Assembly (NCBI GenBank): GCA_002291955.1
Contig: DBBA01000393.1
Location: 1 to 26,975, forward strand
Origin: Rhodobacteraceae bacterium UBA996
GTDB taxonomy: Bacteria; Pseudomonadota; Alphaproteobacteria; Rhodobacterales; Rhodobacteraceae
Reading direction: 5' to 3'
DNA length: 26,975 nt
Below are positions 1 through 8,353 of this stretch, piece by piece. Each line of letters opens with the position of its first letter. Within the stretch, counting starts at the first letter, position 1. The notes beneath the pieces were generated by a model. That model was not told where the DNA came from. It ran no database searches and saw only the letters and a program-made list of their open reading frames with translations. The position numbers and the translations under genes are program-made.

Positions 1-570
1 CACGCCACCGTGCCGGTCATCAACGGGCTGACGAACCGCACCCATCCCTGCCAGATCATGGCCGACGTGATGACCTATGAGGAACACCGCGGCCCCATCG
101 CGGGGCGCAAGGTGGTCTGGTCCGGCGACGGCAACAACGTCTTCGCGTCCTTCGCCCATGCCAGCGCGCAATTCGGCTTCGACCTGACCTTCACGGGTCC
201 GGAAACGCTCGACCCCGAACGTGCCTGGCTCGACCTCTGCGCGGCGAAAGGCAGGCCGATCGTGATCGACCGCGACCCGTTCCGCGCGGTGGAAGGGGCG
301 GATCTCGTGGTCACCGACACCTGGGTCTCGATGCACGACCCCGAAAGCGCGCGCGAGCGGCGCCACAACCAGTTGCGCGGCTACCAGGTGAACGAGGCGC
401 TCATGGCGCGGGCGAAGCCCGACGCGCTGTTCATGCACTGCCTGCCCGCGCACCGGAACGACGAGGCGACGAGCGGTGTGATGGACGGCCCGCACTCAGT
501 GATCTTCGACGAGGCCGAGAACCGCCTGCACGCGCAGAAGGCGATCCTGCGCTGGTGTCTCGGGGTGTGA
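1..570 (+). CDS. argF: Ornithine carbamoyltransferase, C-terminal part (5' end outside the window)
   Basis: The enzyme condenses carbamoyl phosphate with ornithine to give citrulline in cytoplasmic arginine synthesis. The reading frame is open from base 1, so the gene begins upstream; 189 codons are visible of a family length near 310. HPCQ, the carbamoyl-phosphate-binding motif, lies right after PVINGLTNRT. The ornithine-side loop appears as DTWVSMHDPES. The active-site cysteine motif MHCLPAHR lies near the C-terminus, followed by the usual C-terminal helix ending in RWCLGV. These motifs separate it from aspartate carbamoyltransferase. The partner gene (often argD in this group) would lie upstream and cannot be seen. 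The stop codon is followed within about 20 bp by a GC-rich hairpin belonging to the dispersed composite repeat, which may end transcription. Confidence 0.96.
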   Translation, partial: HATVPVINGLTNRTHPCQIMADVMTYEEHRGPIAGRKVVWSGDGNNVFASFAHASAQFGFDLTFTGPETLDPERAWLDLCAAKGRPIVIDRDPFRAVEGADLVVTDTWVSMHDPESARERRHNQLRGYQVNEALMARAKPDALFMHCLPAHRNDEATSGVMDGPHSVIFDEAENRLHAQKAILRWCLGV

Positions 571-588
571 CATGGGTGGGCGGCCGCG

Positions 589-710
589 GCGGGGGCTCTG
601 CCCCCGCTGCCCTCGGCTCGCGCCTCGGGCGTTCGGGCCTGAGGGATGTCCACGGGACATCCCTCCGGGCGGCCCTCACCCCCCCGGATACTTGAGACAG
701 GATGAAGGGG
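589..710 (+). repeat. Composite intergenic repeat, copy 1 (hairpin, second hairpin, conserved box)
   Basis: A perfect 8-bp hairpin GCGGGGGC-TCT-GCCCCCGC occupies 589-607. A second perfect 11-bp hairpin lies at 641-665 (arms GAGGGATGTCC and GGACATCCCTC, loop ACG). The conserved box is at about 670-710; on the minus strand it reads CCCTTCATCCTGT, then a TATCCGGGGG-like stretch, then TGAGGGCCGC. The same box and hairpin recur at 3737-3808, 7506-7572 and, in diverged form, 12640-12700. The copy sits directly after argF. It could act as a terminator or as a REP-like element; nothing in it looks like a gene. Confidence 0.8.
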
Positions 711-786
711 ACTGCGCCCTGCTTGCGCCCTTGACGGCGCAGGGCCGTCCGCCTTGATCGCAGGCGACACAATCCCGGAGGTTCCC

Positions 787-1272
787 ATGCTGTCGCCCGT
801 TCCGATGTTCACCAGGTCGCTGACCGCGCTCGAGGCCTGTCTGGCCAAGGCCGAGGCCCATTGCGAGGCCCGCCGAATCAAGCCCGAGGTTCTGGCGGCC
901 GACCGGCTGTTCCCGGACATGTTCCCCCTGTCGCGGCAGGTGCAGATCGCGACCGACCACGCCAAGGGCGCGCCGTTCCGGCTGGCGGGGCTGGAGGTGC
1001 CGGTGTTCGAGGATACGGAAGCGTCGCTGGCCGACCTGCGCGCCCGCTGTGCCCGCGCGCGGGACGCCATCTCGGGCATCGCCGACGCCGCGTTCGAGGG
1101 GGCCGAAGGGCGGACCATCGTGCTCAAGGTCGCGGGGCGCGAGCTGACCTTTGGCGGGACCGACTACCTCATGGGCTGGGCGATCCCGAACTTCTTCTTC
1201 CACATGACCACCGCCTACAACATCCTGCGCAAGGACGGGGTCGAGGTCGGCAAGCGCGATTTCCTCGGCTGA
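787..1272 (+). CDS. DUF1993 domain-containing protein
   Basis: This is a 161-residue cytoplasmic protein without signal peptide or membrane segment. Its pattern matches the DUF1993 family: an N-terminal helix with regularly spaced charged residues, the stretch LFPDMFPLSRQVQIATDHAK, and a C-terminal WAIPNFFFHMTTAYNILR region. The family is related in fold to DinB-like four-helix bundles, but no reaction is established. The ATG at 787 was chosen because GGAGG (777-781) precedes it at good spacing; an in-frame codon 33 bp upstream lacks such a site. It ends 7 bp before hrpB and probably shares its transcript. The pairing gives no clear hint of function. Confidence 0.85.
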   Translation: MLSPVPMFTRSLTALEACLAKAEAHCEARRIKPEVLAADRLFPDMFPLSRQVQIATDHAKGAPFRLAGLEVPVFEDTEASLADLRARCARARDAISGIADAAFEGAEGRTIVLKVAGRELTFGGTDYLMGWAIPNFFFHMTTAYNILRKDGVEVGKRDFLG

Positions 1273-1279
1273 GGGGCGC

Positions 1280-3706
1280 GTGTCCGGGCCTGACACGCTG
1301 CCGGTCGATGCGGTCCTGCCGGACCTGGTCGCGGCGTTGCGGGGCGCGGGCCGGGCGGTGCTGGTGGCGCCGCCCGGGGCGGGCAAGACCACGCGGGTGC
1401 CCCTGGCGCTGCTGCCCGAGGTGCCCGGACGGATCGTGATGCTGGAACCGCGCCGGCTTGCGGCGCGGGCGGCCGCCGAGCGGATGGCCGCGACGCTGGG
1501 CGAGCCTGCCGGGCAGACCGTCGGCTGGCGCATCCGGGGCGAGGCGCGGGTGTCGCCCGCCACCCGGATCGAAGTGGTGACCGAGGGCATCCTGACCCGC
1601 ATGGTCCAGTCCGACCCCGACCTGCCGGGCGTCTCGGCCGTGATCTTCGACGAGTTCCACGAGCGCAGTCTGGCCGCAGACCTGGGCCTGGCGCTGGCTT
1701 GCGAGGTGCGGGGGGCGCTGCGGCCCGACCTGTGGCTGGTGGTGATGTCGGCGACGCTCGATGCGGCGCCGGTCGCGGCGTTGCTGGGGGGCGCGCCGGT
1801 GGTAGTGGCCGAGGGGCGGGCCTTTCCGGTGGGCACCCGCTGGCTCGACCGGCCACTGGCCGCAGGCGCGCGCTGGGACGCCGCGATGGCCGATCTGGTC
1901 GCGCAGGCGGTGGCGGACACCGAGGGCGGCGTGCTCGCGTTCCTGCCGGGCGAGGGCGAGATCGCGCGGGTGGCAGCGGCGCTGGACGGGCGGTTGCCGC
2001 CGGGCGTCCGCGTCCGGCGGCTCTACGGTGCCATGCCCTTTGCCGACCAGCGCGCCGCCGTCGCCCCCGACCCGGACGCGCGCAAGGTGGTGCTGGCGAC
2101 CTCCATTGCCGAGACCTCGCTGACGATCCCCGACATCCGGGTGGTCGTGGACGGTGGCCGGGCGCGGCGCGCTCGGTTTGATCCGGGGTCCGGCATGACC
2201 CGGCTGGTAACGGAACGGGTGACGCGGGCCGAGGCCGAGCAGCGCCGCGGTCGGGCGGGGCGGGTGGCGGCGGGGGTCTGCTACCGGCTGTGGACCCGGG
2301 GCGAGGAGGGGGCGATGGCGGCCTTCCCCCCGCCCGAGATCGTGGCGGGCGACGTGACAGGCCTTGCGCTCGACCTTGCCCTGTGGGGGGCGACGACAGC
2401 CGAGGGGATGGCGTTCCTCGACCCGCCCAACCCCGGCGCCTGGGCCGAGGCGCGGGTGCTTCTGGCCGATCTGGGCGCGCTGGACGCGCAGGGGCGGATC
2501 ACCGCGCACGGGCGGGCAATGGCAGGGATGCCCCTGCACCCTCGGCTCGCGCACATGTTGGCGGTGGCGGGGCGGGGCGCGGCGCGGCTGGCGGCGCTGG
2601 TGTCCGACCGCGATCCCATGCGGGGGGCTGGGTCGGACCTGGCCCTGCGGCTGCGCGCGCTCGAACGTGGCGCACCCGAAGCGGACCGGGCCGCGCTCGA
2701 CCGCATCCGGGCCGAGGGTGCGCGGCTTGCGCGGGGCCTTCCGACCGGGCCGGACCTGTCGCCCGCCGCGCAGGCGGCGCTCGCCTATCCCGACCGGATC
2801 GCGCTACGCCGCCCGGGGGACGATCCGCGGTTCCTCTTGTCGGGCGGCAAGGGGGCGCGGCTCGACGCAGGCGATCCGCTGGCGGGCCAACGCCTGCTGG
2901 TCGTCACCGACACCGACGGCGACCCGCGCGAGGCGCGCATCCGCCTGGCCCTGCCCATCGCCGAGAGCGAGCTTCGCGCCACGCTGGCCGACCGGATCGG
3001 CTGGCAGGACCTGTGCCAGTGGGACAGCCGCGCGGGCCGCGTGCAGGCGCGGCGGCAGGAACGGCTGGGGGCGCTGGTGCTGGCCGACCGGCCATGGTCC
3101 GACGCACCCGGGGATGCGCTGGCCCGCGCCATGCTCGACGGCGTGCGCGAGATCGGGCTGGCGCTCTCCCCCGCCGCGGAGCGATTGCGCGACCGGGCGA
3201 TGCTGGTGCGCGCGGCCGGGTACGACCTGCCCGACCTGTCCGATGCCGGGCTGCTGGCAACGCTCGACGTCTGGCTCCTGCCCTGGCTCGACGGGATCAC
3301 CACTGCGGCCGCCTTCCGCGCGCTCGACCTGCTCGATGCGCTGCGCGCACACCTCGGTCGTGACGCGCTGGTGATGATCGACCGCCGCGCGCCCGCCCAC
3401 TTCACCACGCCGCTCGGCCGGGCGGTCCCCATCGACTACGCGGGCGGCGTCCCTGCTATCGAGGTGCGCCTGCAGGAGATGTTCGGCACCACGCGCCATC
3501 CCCTCGCCGCCGGGCAGCCCCTGCGCGTCACGCTCCTGTCGCCCGCCCAGCGCCCGCTGCAGGTGACGCAGGACATCCCGGGCTTCTGGGACAGCTCCTA
3601 CCCGGACGTGCGCCGCGACATGCGCGGCCGCTACCCGCGCCACCCCTGGCCCGAGGACCCCCGCACCGCCGACCCGACCCTGCGCGCCAAGCCGCGGGGA
3701 AGTTGA
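1280..3706 (+). CDS. hrpB: ATP-dependent RNA helicase HrpB
   Basis: This is an 808-residue DEAH-type helicase, the usual HrpB length. Visible motifs are Walker A APPGAGKTT (Lys36), the family-typical DEFH box (residues 124-127) followed by ERSLAADLGLAL, motif III MSATLD, ATSIAETSLTIPDI, and motif VI QRRGRAGR starting at residue 321. The C-terminal half contains the HA2/OB-like region and the HrpB-specific C-terminal domain. It ends in the RYPRHPWPEDP sequence characteristic of HrpB and not HrpA. The start is GTG, with GAGGGG at 1271-1276 overlapping the end of the preceding DUF1993 gene, so the two are likely translationally coupled. HrpB acts on RNA in the cytoplasm; its substrate in alphaproteobacteria is not settled. 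Confidence 0.97.
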   Translation: MSGPDTLPVDAVLPDLVAALRGAGRAVLVAPPGAGKTTRVPLALLPEVPGRIVMLEPRRLAARAAAERMAATLGEPAGQTVGWRIRGEARVSPATRIEVVTEGILTRMVQSDPDLPGVSAVIFDEFHERSLAADLGLALACEVRGALRPDLWLVVMSATLDAAPVAALLGGAPVVVAEGRAFPVGTRWLDRPLAAGARWDAAMADLVAQAVADTEGGVLAFLPGEGEIARVAAALDGRLPPGVRVRRLYGAMPFADQRAAVAPDPDARKVVLATSIAETSLTIPDIRVVVDGGRARRARFDPGSGMTRLVTERVTRAEAEQRRGRAGRVAAGVCYRLWTRGEEGAMAAFPPPEIVAGDVTGLALDLALWGATTAEGMAFLDPPNPGAWAEARVLLADLGALDAQGRITAHGRAMAGMPLHPRLAHMLAVAGRGAARLAALVSDRDPMRGAGSDLALRLRALERGAPEADRAALDRIRAEGARLARGLPTGPDLSPAAQAALAYPDRIALRRPGDDPRFLLSGGKGARLDAGDPLAGQRLLVVTDTDGDPREARIRLALPIAESELRATLADRIGWQDLCQWDSRAGRVQARRQERLGALVLADRPWSDAPGDALARAMLDGVREIGLALSPAAERLRDRAMLVRAAGYDLPDLSDAGLLATLDVWLLPWLDGITTAAAFRALDLLDALRAHLGRDALVMIDRRAPAHFTTPLGRAVPIDYAGGVPAIEVRLQEMFGTTRHPLAAGQPLRVTLLSPAQRPLQVTQDIPGFWDSSYPDVRRDMRGRYPRHPWPEDPRTADPTLRAKPRGS

Positions 3707-3736
3707 TGGCACCCAGTCCGCACCACGCAGACCGCT

Positions 3737-3808
3737 CCCCCTTCATCCTGTTCCAAATATCCCGGGGGGAGGGCCGCGTTCTGCGGCCCCGGGGGGCAGA
3801 GCCCCCCG
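3737..3808 (-). repeat. Composite intergenic repeat, copy 2
   Basis: The box CCCTTCATCCTGT followed by CCAAATATCCCGGGGG lies at about 3738-3768. GAGGGCCGC follows, part of a 7-bp hairpin (GGGCCGC 3771-3777, GCGGCCC 3783-3789). Then comes a perfect 8-bp hairpin CGGGGGGC-AGA-GCCCCCCG at 3790-3808. The order is the reverse of copy 1. It begins about 30 bp after the hrpB stop. The rest of the 185-bp gap holds nothing I recognise apart from the antiporter start region. Confidence 0.8.
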
Positions 3809-3891
3809 CATGCGCCCGAAGGGCGCGAAGCGCGCGTGACACTGCCCGCGCCACGCCCTAGCCTGCCCCCGCACGAGCAGGAGCACCGCCG

Positions 3892-5690
3892 ATGGCCACC
3901 GAAGCAGCCAGCCACGGACCCGACATCGCGTCCGTCGTCATCCTGCTGGGCGCGGCCGTCGTGGCGGTGCCGGTCTTCAAGCGGCTGCGGCTGGGCTCGG
4001 TGCTGGGCTACCTGGCCGCGGGGCTGGCCATCGGACCCTACGGGCTTGGCCTGTTCTCGGACCCCATGACCATGCTCCACGTCGCCGAACTGGGCGTCGT
4101 GATGTTCCTGTTCATCATCGGGCTCGAGATGCAGCCCTCGCGCCTGTGGTCGATGCAGGGCGACATCTTCGGGCTGGGACTGGTGCAGGTGCTGGCCGCC
4201 ATGGCCGCCCTGTCCACGGTCGGCGTGGCGCTCGGGTTCCCCTTCGCGCCGTCGCTGATCGCGGGGACCGGGTTCGTCCTGACCTCCACCGCCATCGTGA
4301 TGCAGATGCTGGGCGAGCGCGGCACGCTCTCCACGCCCAAGGGCCAGCGGATCGTGTCGATCCTGCTGCTCGAGGACCTCGCCATCGTGCCGCTCCTGGC
4401 GCTGGTCGCGTTCCTGGCCCCGGGGGGCGAGGCCGCGACGCTCTCCGACCGGCTGACCGGCATCGCAGTGGGCCTGGCCTGCATCGTCGGGCTGATCGTC
4501 GCGGGGCGCTACCTGCTCAACCCGATGTTCCGCATCCTGGCCGAGGCCCGCGCGCGCGAGGTGATGACGGCGGCGGCACTTCTGGTCGTCCTCGGCGCCG
4601 CGCTTCTGTTGCAGTCGGGCGGGCTGTCGGCAGCGATGGGGGCGTTCCTGGCGGGCGTCCTGCTGTCCGAATCGTCCTTCCGCCACCAGCTGGAAGCGGA
4701 CGTGGAGCCGTTCCGCGGCCTGCTTCTGGGGCTGTTCTTCATGGCGGTCGGCATGGCGCTCGACCTGTCGGTGATCGCCGACCAGTGGCGGCTGGTACTC
4801 GCCTCGGTCGTGGGCTTCCTGATCCTCAAGGCCGCGGTCATCTACGGCGTCGCCCGCGCCTTCCGCGCCCCGCACCCCGAGGCACTGGAACGCACGGTCC
4901 TGATGGCGCAGGGCGGCGAGTTCGCCTTTGTCCTGTATGCGGCCGCACTGGCGGTGGGCCTCATCTCGCCCACCGACAACGCCGTGCTGACCGCGGTCAT
5001 CATCGTGTCGATGATCCTGACGCCCCTGTTCGTCATCCTGCACGACCGCACCCGCCGCGCCGCCGCCCCCGACATGGACGGGATCGAGGAGCCGGACGGC
5101 CTGCACGGCAACGTCCTGCTGATCGGCTTCGGCCGCTTCGGGCAGGTGGCCAGCCAGCCCCTGCTCGCCCGCGGCTACTCGGTGTCGATCATCGACACCG
5201 ACACGGACATGATCCGCGTCGCGGGCCTGATGGGCTTCAAGGTGTTCTTCGGGGACGGCACGCGGCTCGACATCCTGCACGCGGCGGGCGCGGCCGAGGC
5301 GCGGCTGATCCTGATCTGCATCGACAACGCCGATGCGGCCACCCGCATCGCCCATCTGGTGAAGCAGGAATTCCCCCTGACCCCGGTCATGGCCCGCGCC
5401 TATGACCGCGGCCACGCCATCGCGCTGATCAAGGCAGGCGTGGACTGGCAGTTGCGCGAGGTGTTCGAATCGGCGCTGGCCACGGGCGGCGCCGCGCTCG
5501 AGAGCTGGGCGAGGATGCCGATACCATCGCCGAAATCGAGGAGGCGTTCCGCCGCCGCGATGCCGAGCGGCTCGACATGCAGATGACCGGCGACATCACC
5601 GCGGGGCGGCAGCTTCTGATCCCGAACTGGGTCGGCGACCGGGTGCCCGCCGCCGCAGCGGCGGCCCCGGCGACCGCGCCTGCGGACTGA
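3892..5690 (+). CDS. Monovalent cation:proton antiporter-2 (KefB/KefC type), frameshifted near the C-terminus
   Basis: A CPA2-family inner-membrane antiporter exchanging K+ or Na+ for H+. The N-terminal ~390 residues form about a dozen hydrophobic segments with typical CPA2 motifs (LFIIGLEMQPSRLW, GTGFVLTSTAIVMQMLGERG, LLLEDLAIVPLLAL, MAQGGEFAFVLYAAAL). A TrkA-N/RCK nucleotide-binding domain follows with GFGRFGQ from residue 412. The original frame ends at 5586 with an unnatural Arg/Ser/Pro-rich tail. Shifting frame at about 5505/5506 gives SLGEDADTIAEIEEAFRRRD and then MQMTGDITAGRQLLIPNW to a TGA at 5688-5690, matching expected family sequence. One base (C or T) seems to be missing after AGC at 5503-5505. 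Restored length is 599 residues. The damage lies after the transport and RCK cores. No KefF/KefG partner is adjacent. Its stop abuts the next gene's stop with no gap. Confidence 0.9.
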
Positions 5691-6446
5691 TCAGTCGTCC
5701 CGCACCAGCACCGCCGTGCCCCACAGCGTCGCGACTTCGGCCCGCACACGCCGTTGCCAGTCGTCGCCCCGGTCCGCACGCATCAGGACCAGCGGGAATG
5801 CCGCACGTTCGGCCATGTCGCGGGCCGGAAATCCGCCGACACGCCGATACTCGCCACGGCAGTGGCCGTCGCCCGACGGGGCGATCCGCACGCGGCTGGC
5901 CCGGGTGCCGTCAAAGATGCGCAGGTCAAGCGCGCAGTCCTCGCCCGGGGCAAGGTCACGCATCGCGGCGTAGAGCGCCGTCATCGGGTCCACCGCGCCG
6001 ATGTTCCAGCCAGCCGGAACCGGCAGCAACACACCATCGTCGGGCGCCGCCGCCGCATGTCCGGCGGTCTCCGCGGGCAAGTCCGGAGCGGCGGACAGAA
6101 CCTGGACGGCGCCATCGGCAAAGGAAAGCCGCGCGGCAGACTGGCGGCGCCCGGTGTCGGCGCTCTCGACATAGCGGACGGGACGCCAGTCCCCGCCCCG
6201 GCGCAACCCCGCTGCCTCGGCCTCGAAGCGCACACGTGCGATCGCCCGGGCCGCGCCGGTGGTGCCGATCACGACCCGCGCGGCATAGGCGCCAGACGGC
6301 GATTCTGCCCCGGCAAGGCGGAGTTCGACCACCCGCAGGCCAAGGATCGACACCGCGAACGGTGCGCTGTCGCGCCGGTCCTCGGCTGCGGACGATCCGG
6401 CGACGGCCAGCATCGCCACGACAGCGATCCATCCTGTCCGCCTCAC
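5691..6446 (-). CDS. DUF3108 domain-containing exported protein
   Basis: This 251-residue protein has an N-terminal signal peptide (basic RRTGWIA, a hydrophobic AVVAMLAVAG core and a likely cleavage after SSAAA/E around residue 21), so it is probably periplasmic. The mature part starts with FAVSILGLRVVELRLA, continues with SGAYAARVVIGTTG and has VDPMTALYAAMRD and CALDLRIFDGTRASRVR, the pattern of the DUF3108 family. The family forms a lipocalin-like barrel and its role is unknown. The GTG at 6446 was chosen because GGAGGGG lies just upstream on the minus strand and it puts the signal peptide at the N-terminus. A much longer upstream-open frame exists but runs antisense to meaB. It is transcribed away from meaB and convergently with the antiporter, the two stops being adjacent. 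Confidence 0.85.
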   Translation of the reverse strand: MRRTGWIAVVAMLAVAGSSAAEDRRDSAPFAVSILGLRVVELRLAGAESPSGAYAARVVIGTTGAARAIARVRFEAEAAGLRRGGDWRPVRYVESADTGRRQSAARLSFADGAVQVLSAAPDLPAETAGHAAAAPDDGVLLPVPAGWNIGAVDPMTALYAAMRDLAPGEDCALDLRIFDGTRASRVRIAPSGDGHCRGEYRRVGGFPARDMAERAAFPLVLMRADRGDDWQRRVRAEVATLWGTAVLVRDD

Positions 6447-6525
6447 CCGCCCCTCCGCACGCCTGCAACTGGACACTCTGTGCCCGACGCGGGAAACAGC
6501 ATCACGACGCCATCCGGGGACCCGC

Positions 6526-7494
6526 ATGGACATTGCACATCTTGCCGATTCCGTGGCTGCGGGCGACCGCCGGGCGCTGGCCCGTGCCGTCACGCTGGTG
6601 GAAAGCACCCGCGCCGACCACCGGGCGGATGCGCTCGACCTGCTCGACCGGCTGGCCGTGACCGGGCGGCAGGCGCTTCGGATCGGGCTTTCGGGGACGC
6701 CGGGGGTGGGCAAGTCCACCTTCGTCGAAGGATTCGGCCTGCATCTGACCGGAAAGGGCCTGCGCGTGGCGGTGCTGGCGGTCGATCCATCATCCGCCCG
6801 CACCGGCGGCTCGATCCTTGGTGACAAGACGCGGATGGACAGGCTGGCCCGCGACCCCCGCGCCTTCATCCGCCCCTCGCCCGCGCGGTCCGAACTCGGC
6901 GGCGTCGCCCGCCGCTCGCGCGAGGTCGTGGCGCTGATGGAAGGCGCGGGCTTCGACGTGGTGATCGTGGAAACGGTGGGGGTGGGCCAGTCGGAAACGC
7001 TGGTCGCAGGCATGACCGACCTGTTCGTTCTGCTGCTCGCGCCCGCGGGGGGTGACGAACTGCAGGGCGTGAAGCGCGGCATCATGGAGGTCGCCGACCT
7101 GATCCTGGTGAACAAGGCCGATGGCGACCTTGCCGCGGCCGCCGTACGAACGCGGGCCGACTACGCAGGCGCGCTGCGGCTGATGCGCCGCCGCCCGCAG
7201 GACCCAAACGGCTTTCCGCAGGCGGCCTGCGTGTCGGCGCTGACGGGCCGGGGGCTGCCCGAGGCATGGGCGGCGATGCAGACTCTCTCCGACTGGCGCC
7301 GTTCGCACGGGCACCTGGCCGCCACCCGCGCCGCGCAGGCGAGGGCGTGGTTCGAAGACGAGGTGCGCCGCGCCCTCCTCGCCCGGCTGACCGCCGACCC
7401 CGCCACCGCCGCCCGCATGGCCGCGCTGGCTGACGCCGTGGCGCAAGGCACCCTGACCCCCGCCCGCGCCGCCGAACGCGCCCTGTCCGCCTGA
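6526..7494 (+). CDS. meaB: Methylmalonyl-CoA mutase-associated GTPase MeaB
   Basis: MeaB is a G3E-family GTPase that protects and reloads adenosylcobalamin-dependent methylmalonyl-CoA mutase in the cytoplasm. The 322-residue protein shows the P-loop GTPGVGKST (Lys63), VDPSSARTGGSILGDKTRM (family signature), IVETVGVGQSE (switch/Walker B region) and the guanine-specificity motif NKAD (residues 196-199). A C-terminal dimerisation arm follows. It is slightly shorter than many homologues. The mutase gene is not in the window. The ATG at 6526 has a GGGGAC ribosome-binding sequence about 8 bp upstream. Divergent from the DUF3108 gene across a 79-bp gap that must hold both promoters; I cannot point to a convincing -35/-10 pair. 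Confidence 0.96.
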   Translation: MDIAHLADSVAAGDRRALARAVTLVESTRADHRADALDLLDRLAVTGRQALRIGLSGTPGVGKSTFVEGFGLHLTGKGLRVAVLAVDPSSARTGGSILGDKTRMDRLARDPRAFIRPSPARSELGGVARRSREVVALMEGAGFDVVIVETVGVGQSETLVAGMTDLFVLLLAPAGGDELQGVKRGIMEVADLILVNKADGDLAAAAVRTRADYAGALRLMRRRPQDPNGFPQAACVSALTGRGLPEAWAAMQTLSDWRRSHGHLAATRAAQARAWFEDEVRRALLARLTADPATAARMAALADAVAQGTLTPARAAERALSA

Positions 7495-7505
7495 CGCGGC
7501 CCCTT

Positions 7506-7572
7506 CCCCTTCATCCTGTCCTAAATATCCCGGGGGTGAGGGCCGCAAGGCTCGAGGGGGCAGCGCCCCCTC
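7506..7572 (-). repeat. Composite intergenic repeat, copy 3
   Basis: CCCCTTCATCCTGT and then CTAAATATCCCGGGGG, TGAGGGCCGC, and a perfect 8-bp hairpin GAGGGGGC-AGC-GCCCCCTC at 7554-7572. Order and orientation relative to the preceding gene (meaB) match copy 2. The box begins 11 bp after the meaB stop. The remaining ~90 bp to the next gene holds no feature that I can name. Confidence 0.8.
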
Positions 7573-7660
7573 CTGCCCCATACCCGCAAGTCCCCGCTTG
7601 CCGCCGCGGCGGTCTGCCGTAAAGTCCGCATGCCGCACAGAAGTTCGGAGATTCGCGCAG

Positions 7661-8353
7661 ATGCTGACGTTCTTCTACAATCTCGCGCCCAACCCTCTGA
7701 AGGTTGCGCTGATGCTCGAGGAAACCGGCCTGCCCTACACGGCCGTTCCGATCGATACCCGGCGGGGGGACCAGCACACCCCGGGCTTCCGGGCGATCAA
7801 CCCCAACGGCAAGGTCCCGGCCCTGCAGGACGGCGACACGACCGTGTTCGATTCGAACGCGATCCTGCTTTACCTAGCGGAAAAGACCGAACGATTCCTG
7901 CCGCCCGACACCTCGGCCGCGCGGGGGCAGCTTCTGTCCTGGCTGATGTTCGTCGCGACCGGGGTCGGTCCGTTCTCGGGGCAGGCCGTGCACTTCCGCC
8001 TGTTCGCCCCCGGCGACAACCCCTATGCCCGCAAGCGCTGTGACTACGAGGCTCGGCGCCACTGGCAGGTGATCGAGGACCGGCTGGACGACCGACCGTT
8101 CCTGCTGGGCGACGCCTATACCATCGTGGACATGGCGGTCTGGGGCTGGGCGCCACGCATTCCCGCGATGTTGGGCGATGACCGGGCGATGGACGCCTAT
8201 CCGAACATCGCACGGCTGATGGCGACCATCGACGCCCGCCCCGCGGCGGCACGGGTTGCGGCGCTGAAAGACCGCCACGCCTTCAAGACCGAGTTCGACG
8301 ACGCGGCGATGCGGTCGCTCTACCCGCAGATCTTCGCCCCCGATCCGGTGTGA
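7661..8353 (+). CDS. Glutathione S-transferase family protein
   Basis: This 230-residue cytoplasmic protein has a thioredoxin-like N-terminal domain (LTFFYNLAPNPLKVALMLEE, the cis-Pro segment GKVPALQD, and the glutathione-binding DSNAILLYLAE) and an all-helical C-terminal domain (FLLGDAYTIVDMAVWGWAPR). Spacing resembles the Ure2p/YghU-type branch, some of which act on disulfides or peroxides rather than as classical transferases. The start ATG at 7661 has TCGGAG about 10 bp upstream; an in-frame upstream ATG at about 7630 would add a non-conserved leader. It overlaps the following SDR gene by 4 bp, so a shared pathway with that dehydrogenase is likely. Substrate unknown. Confidence 0.9.
   Translation: MLTFFYNLAPNPLKVALMLEETGLPYTAVPIDTRRGDQHTPGFRAINPNGKVPALQDGDTTVFDSNAILLYLAEKTERFLPPDTSAARGQLLSWLMFVATGVGPFSGQAVHFRLFAPGDNPYARKRCDYEARRHWQVIEDRLDDRPFLLGDAYTIVDMAVWGWAPRIPAMLGDDRAMDAYPNIARLMATIDARPAAARVAALKDRHAFKTEFDDAAMRSLYPQIFAPDPV

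Noticed and set aside
3631..5415. A 594-codon minus-strand open frame opposite the antiporter.
   Set aside because: Same antisense composition bias (Gln/His/Asp/Arg repeats); the plus strand encodes a recognisable transporter.
6447..7115. N-terminal extension of the DUF3108 gene up to 7115.
   Set aside because: The extra part is antisense to meaB, is Ser/Arg/Thr-rich, and would bury the signal peptide; the GTG at 6446 has a good ribosome-binding site.
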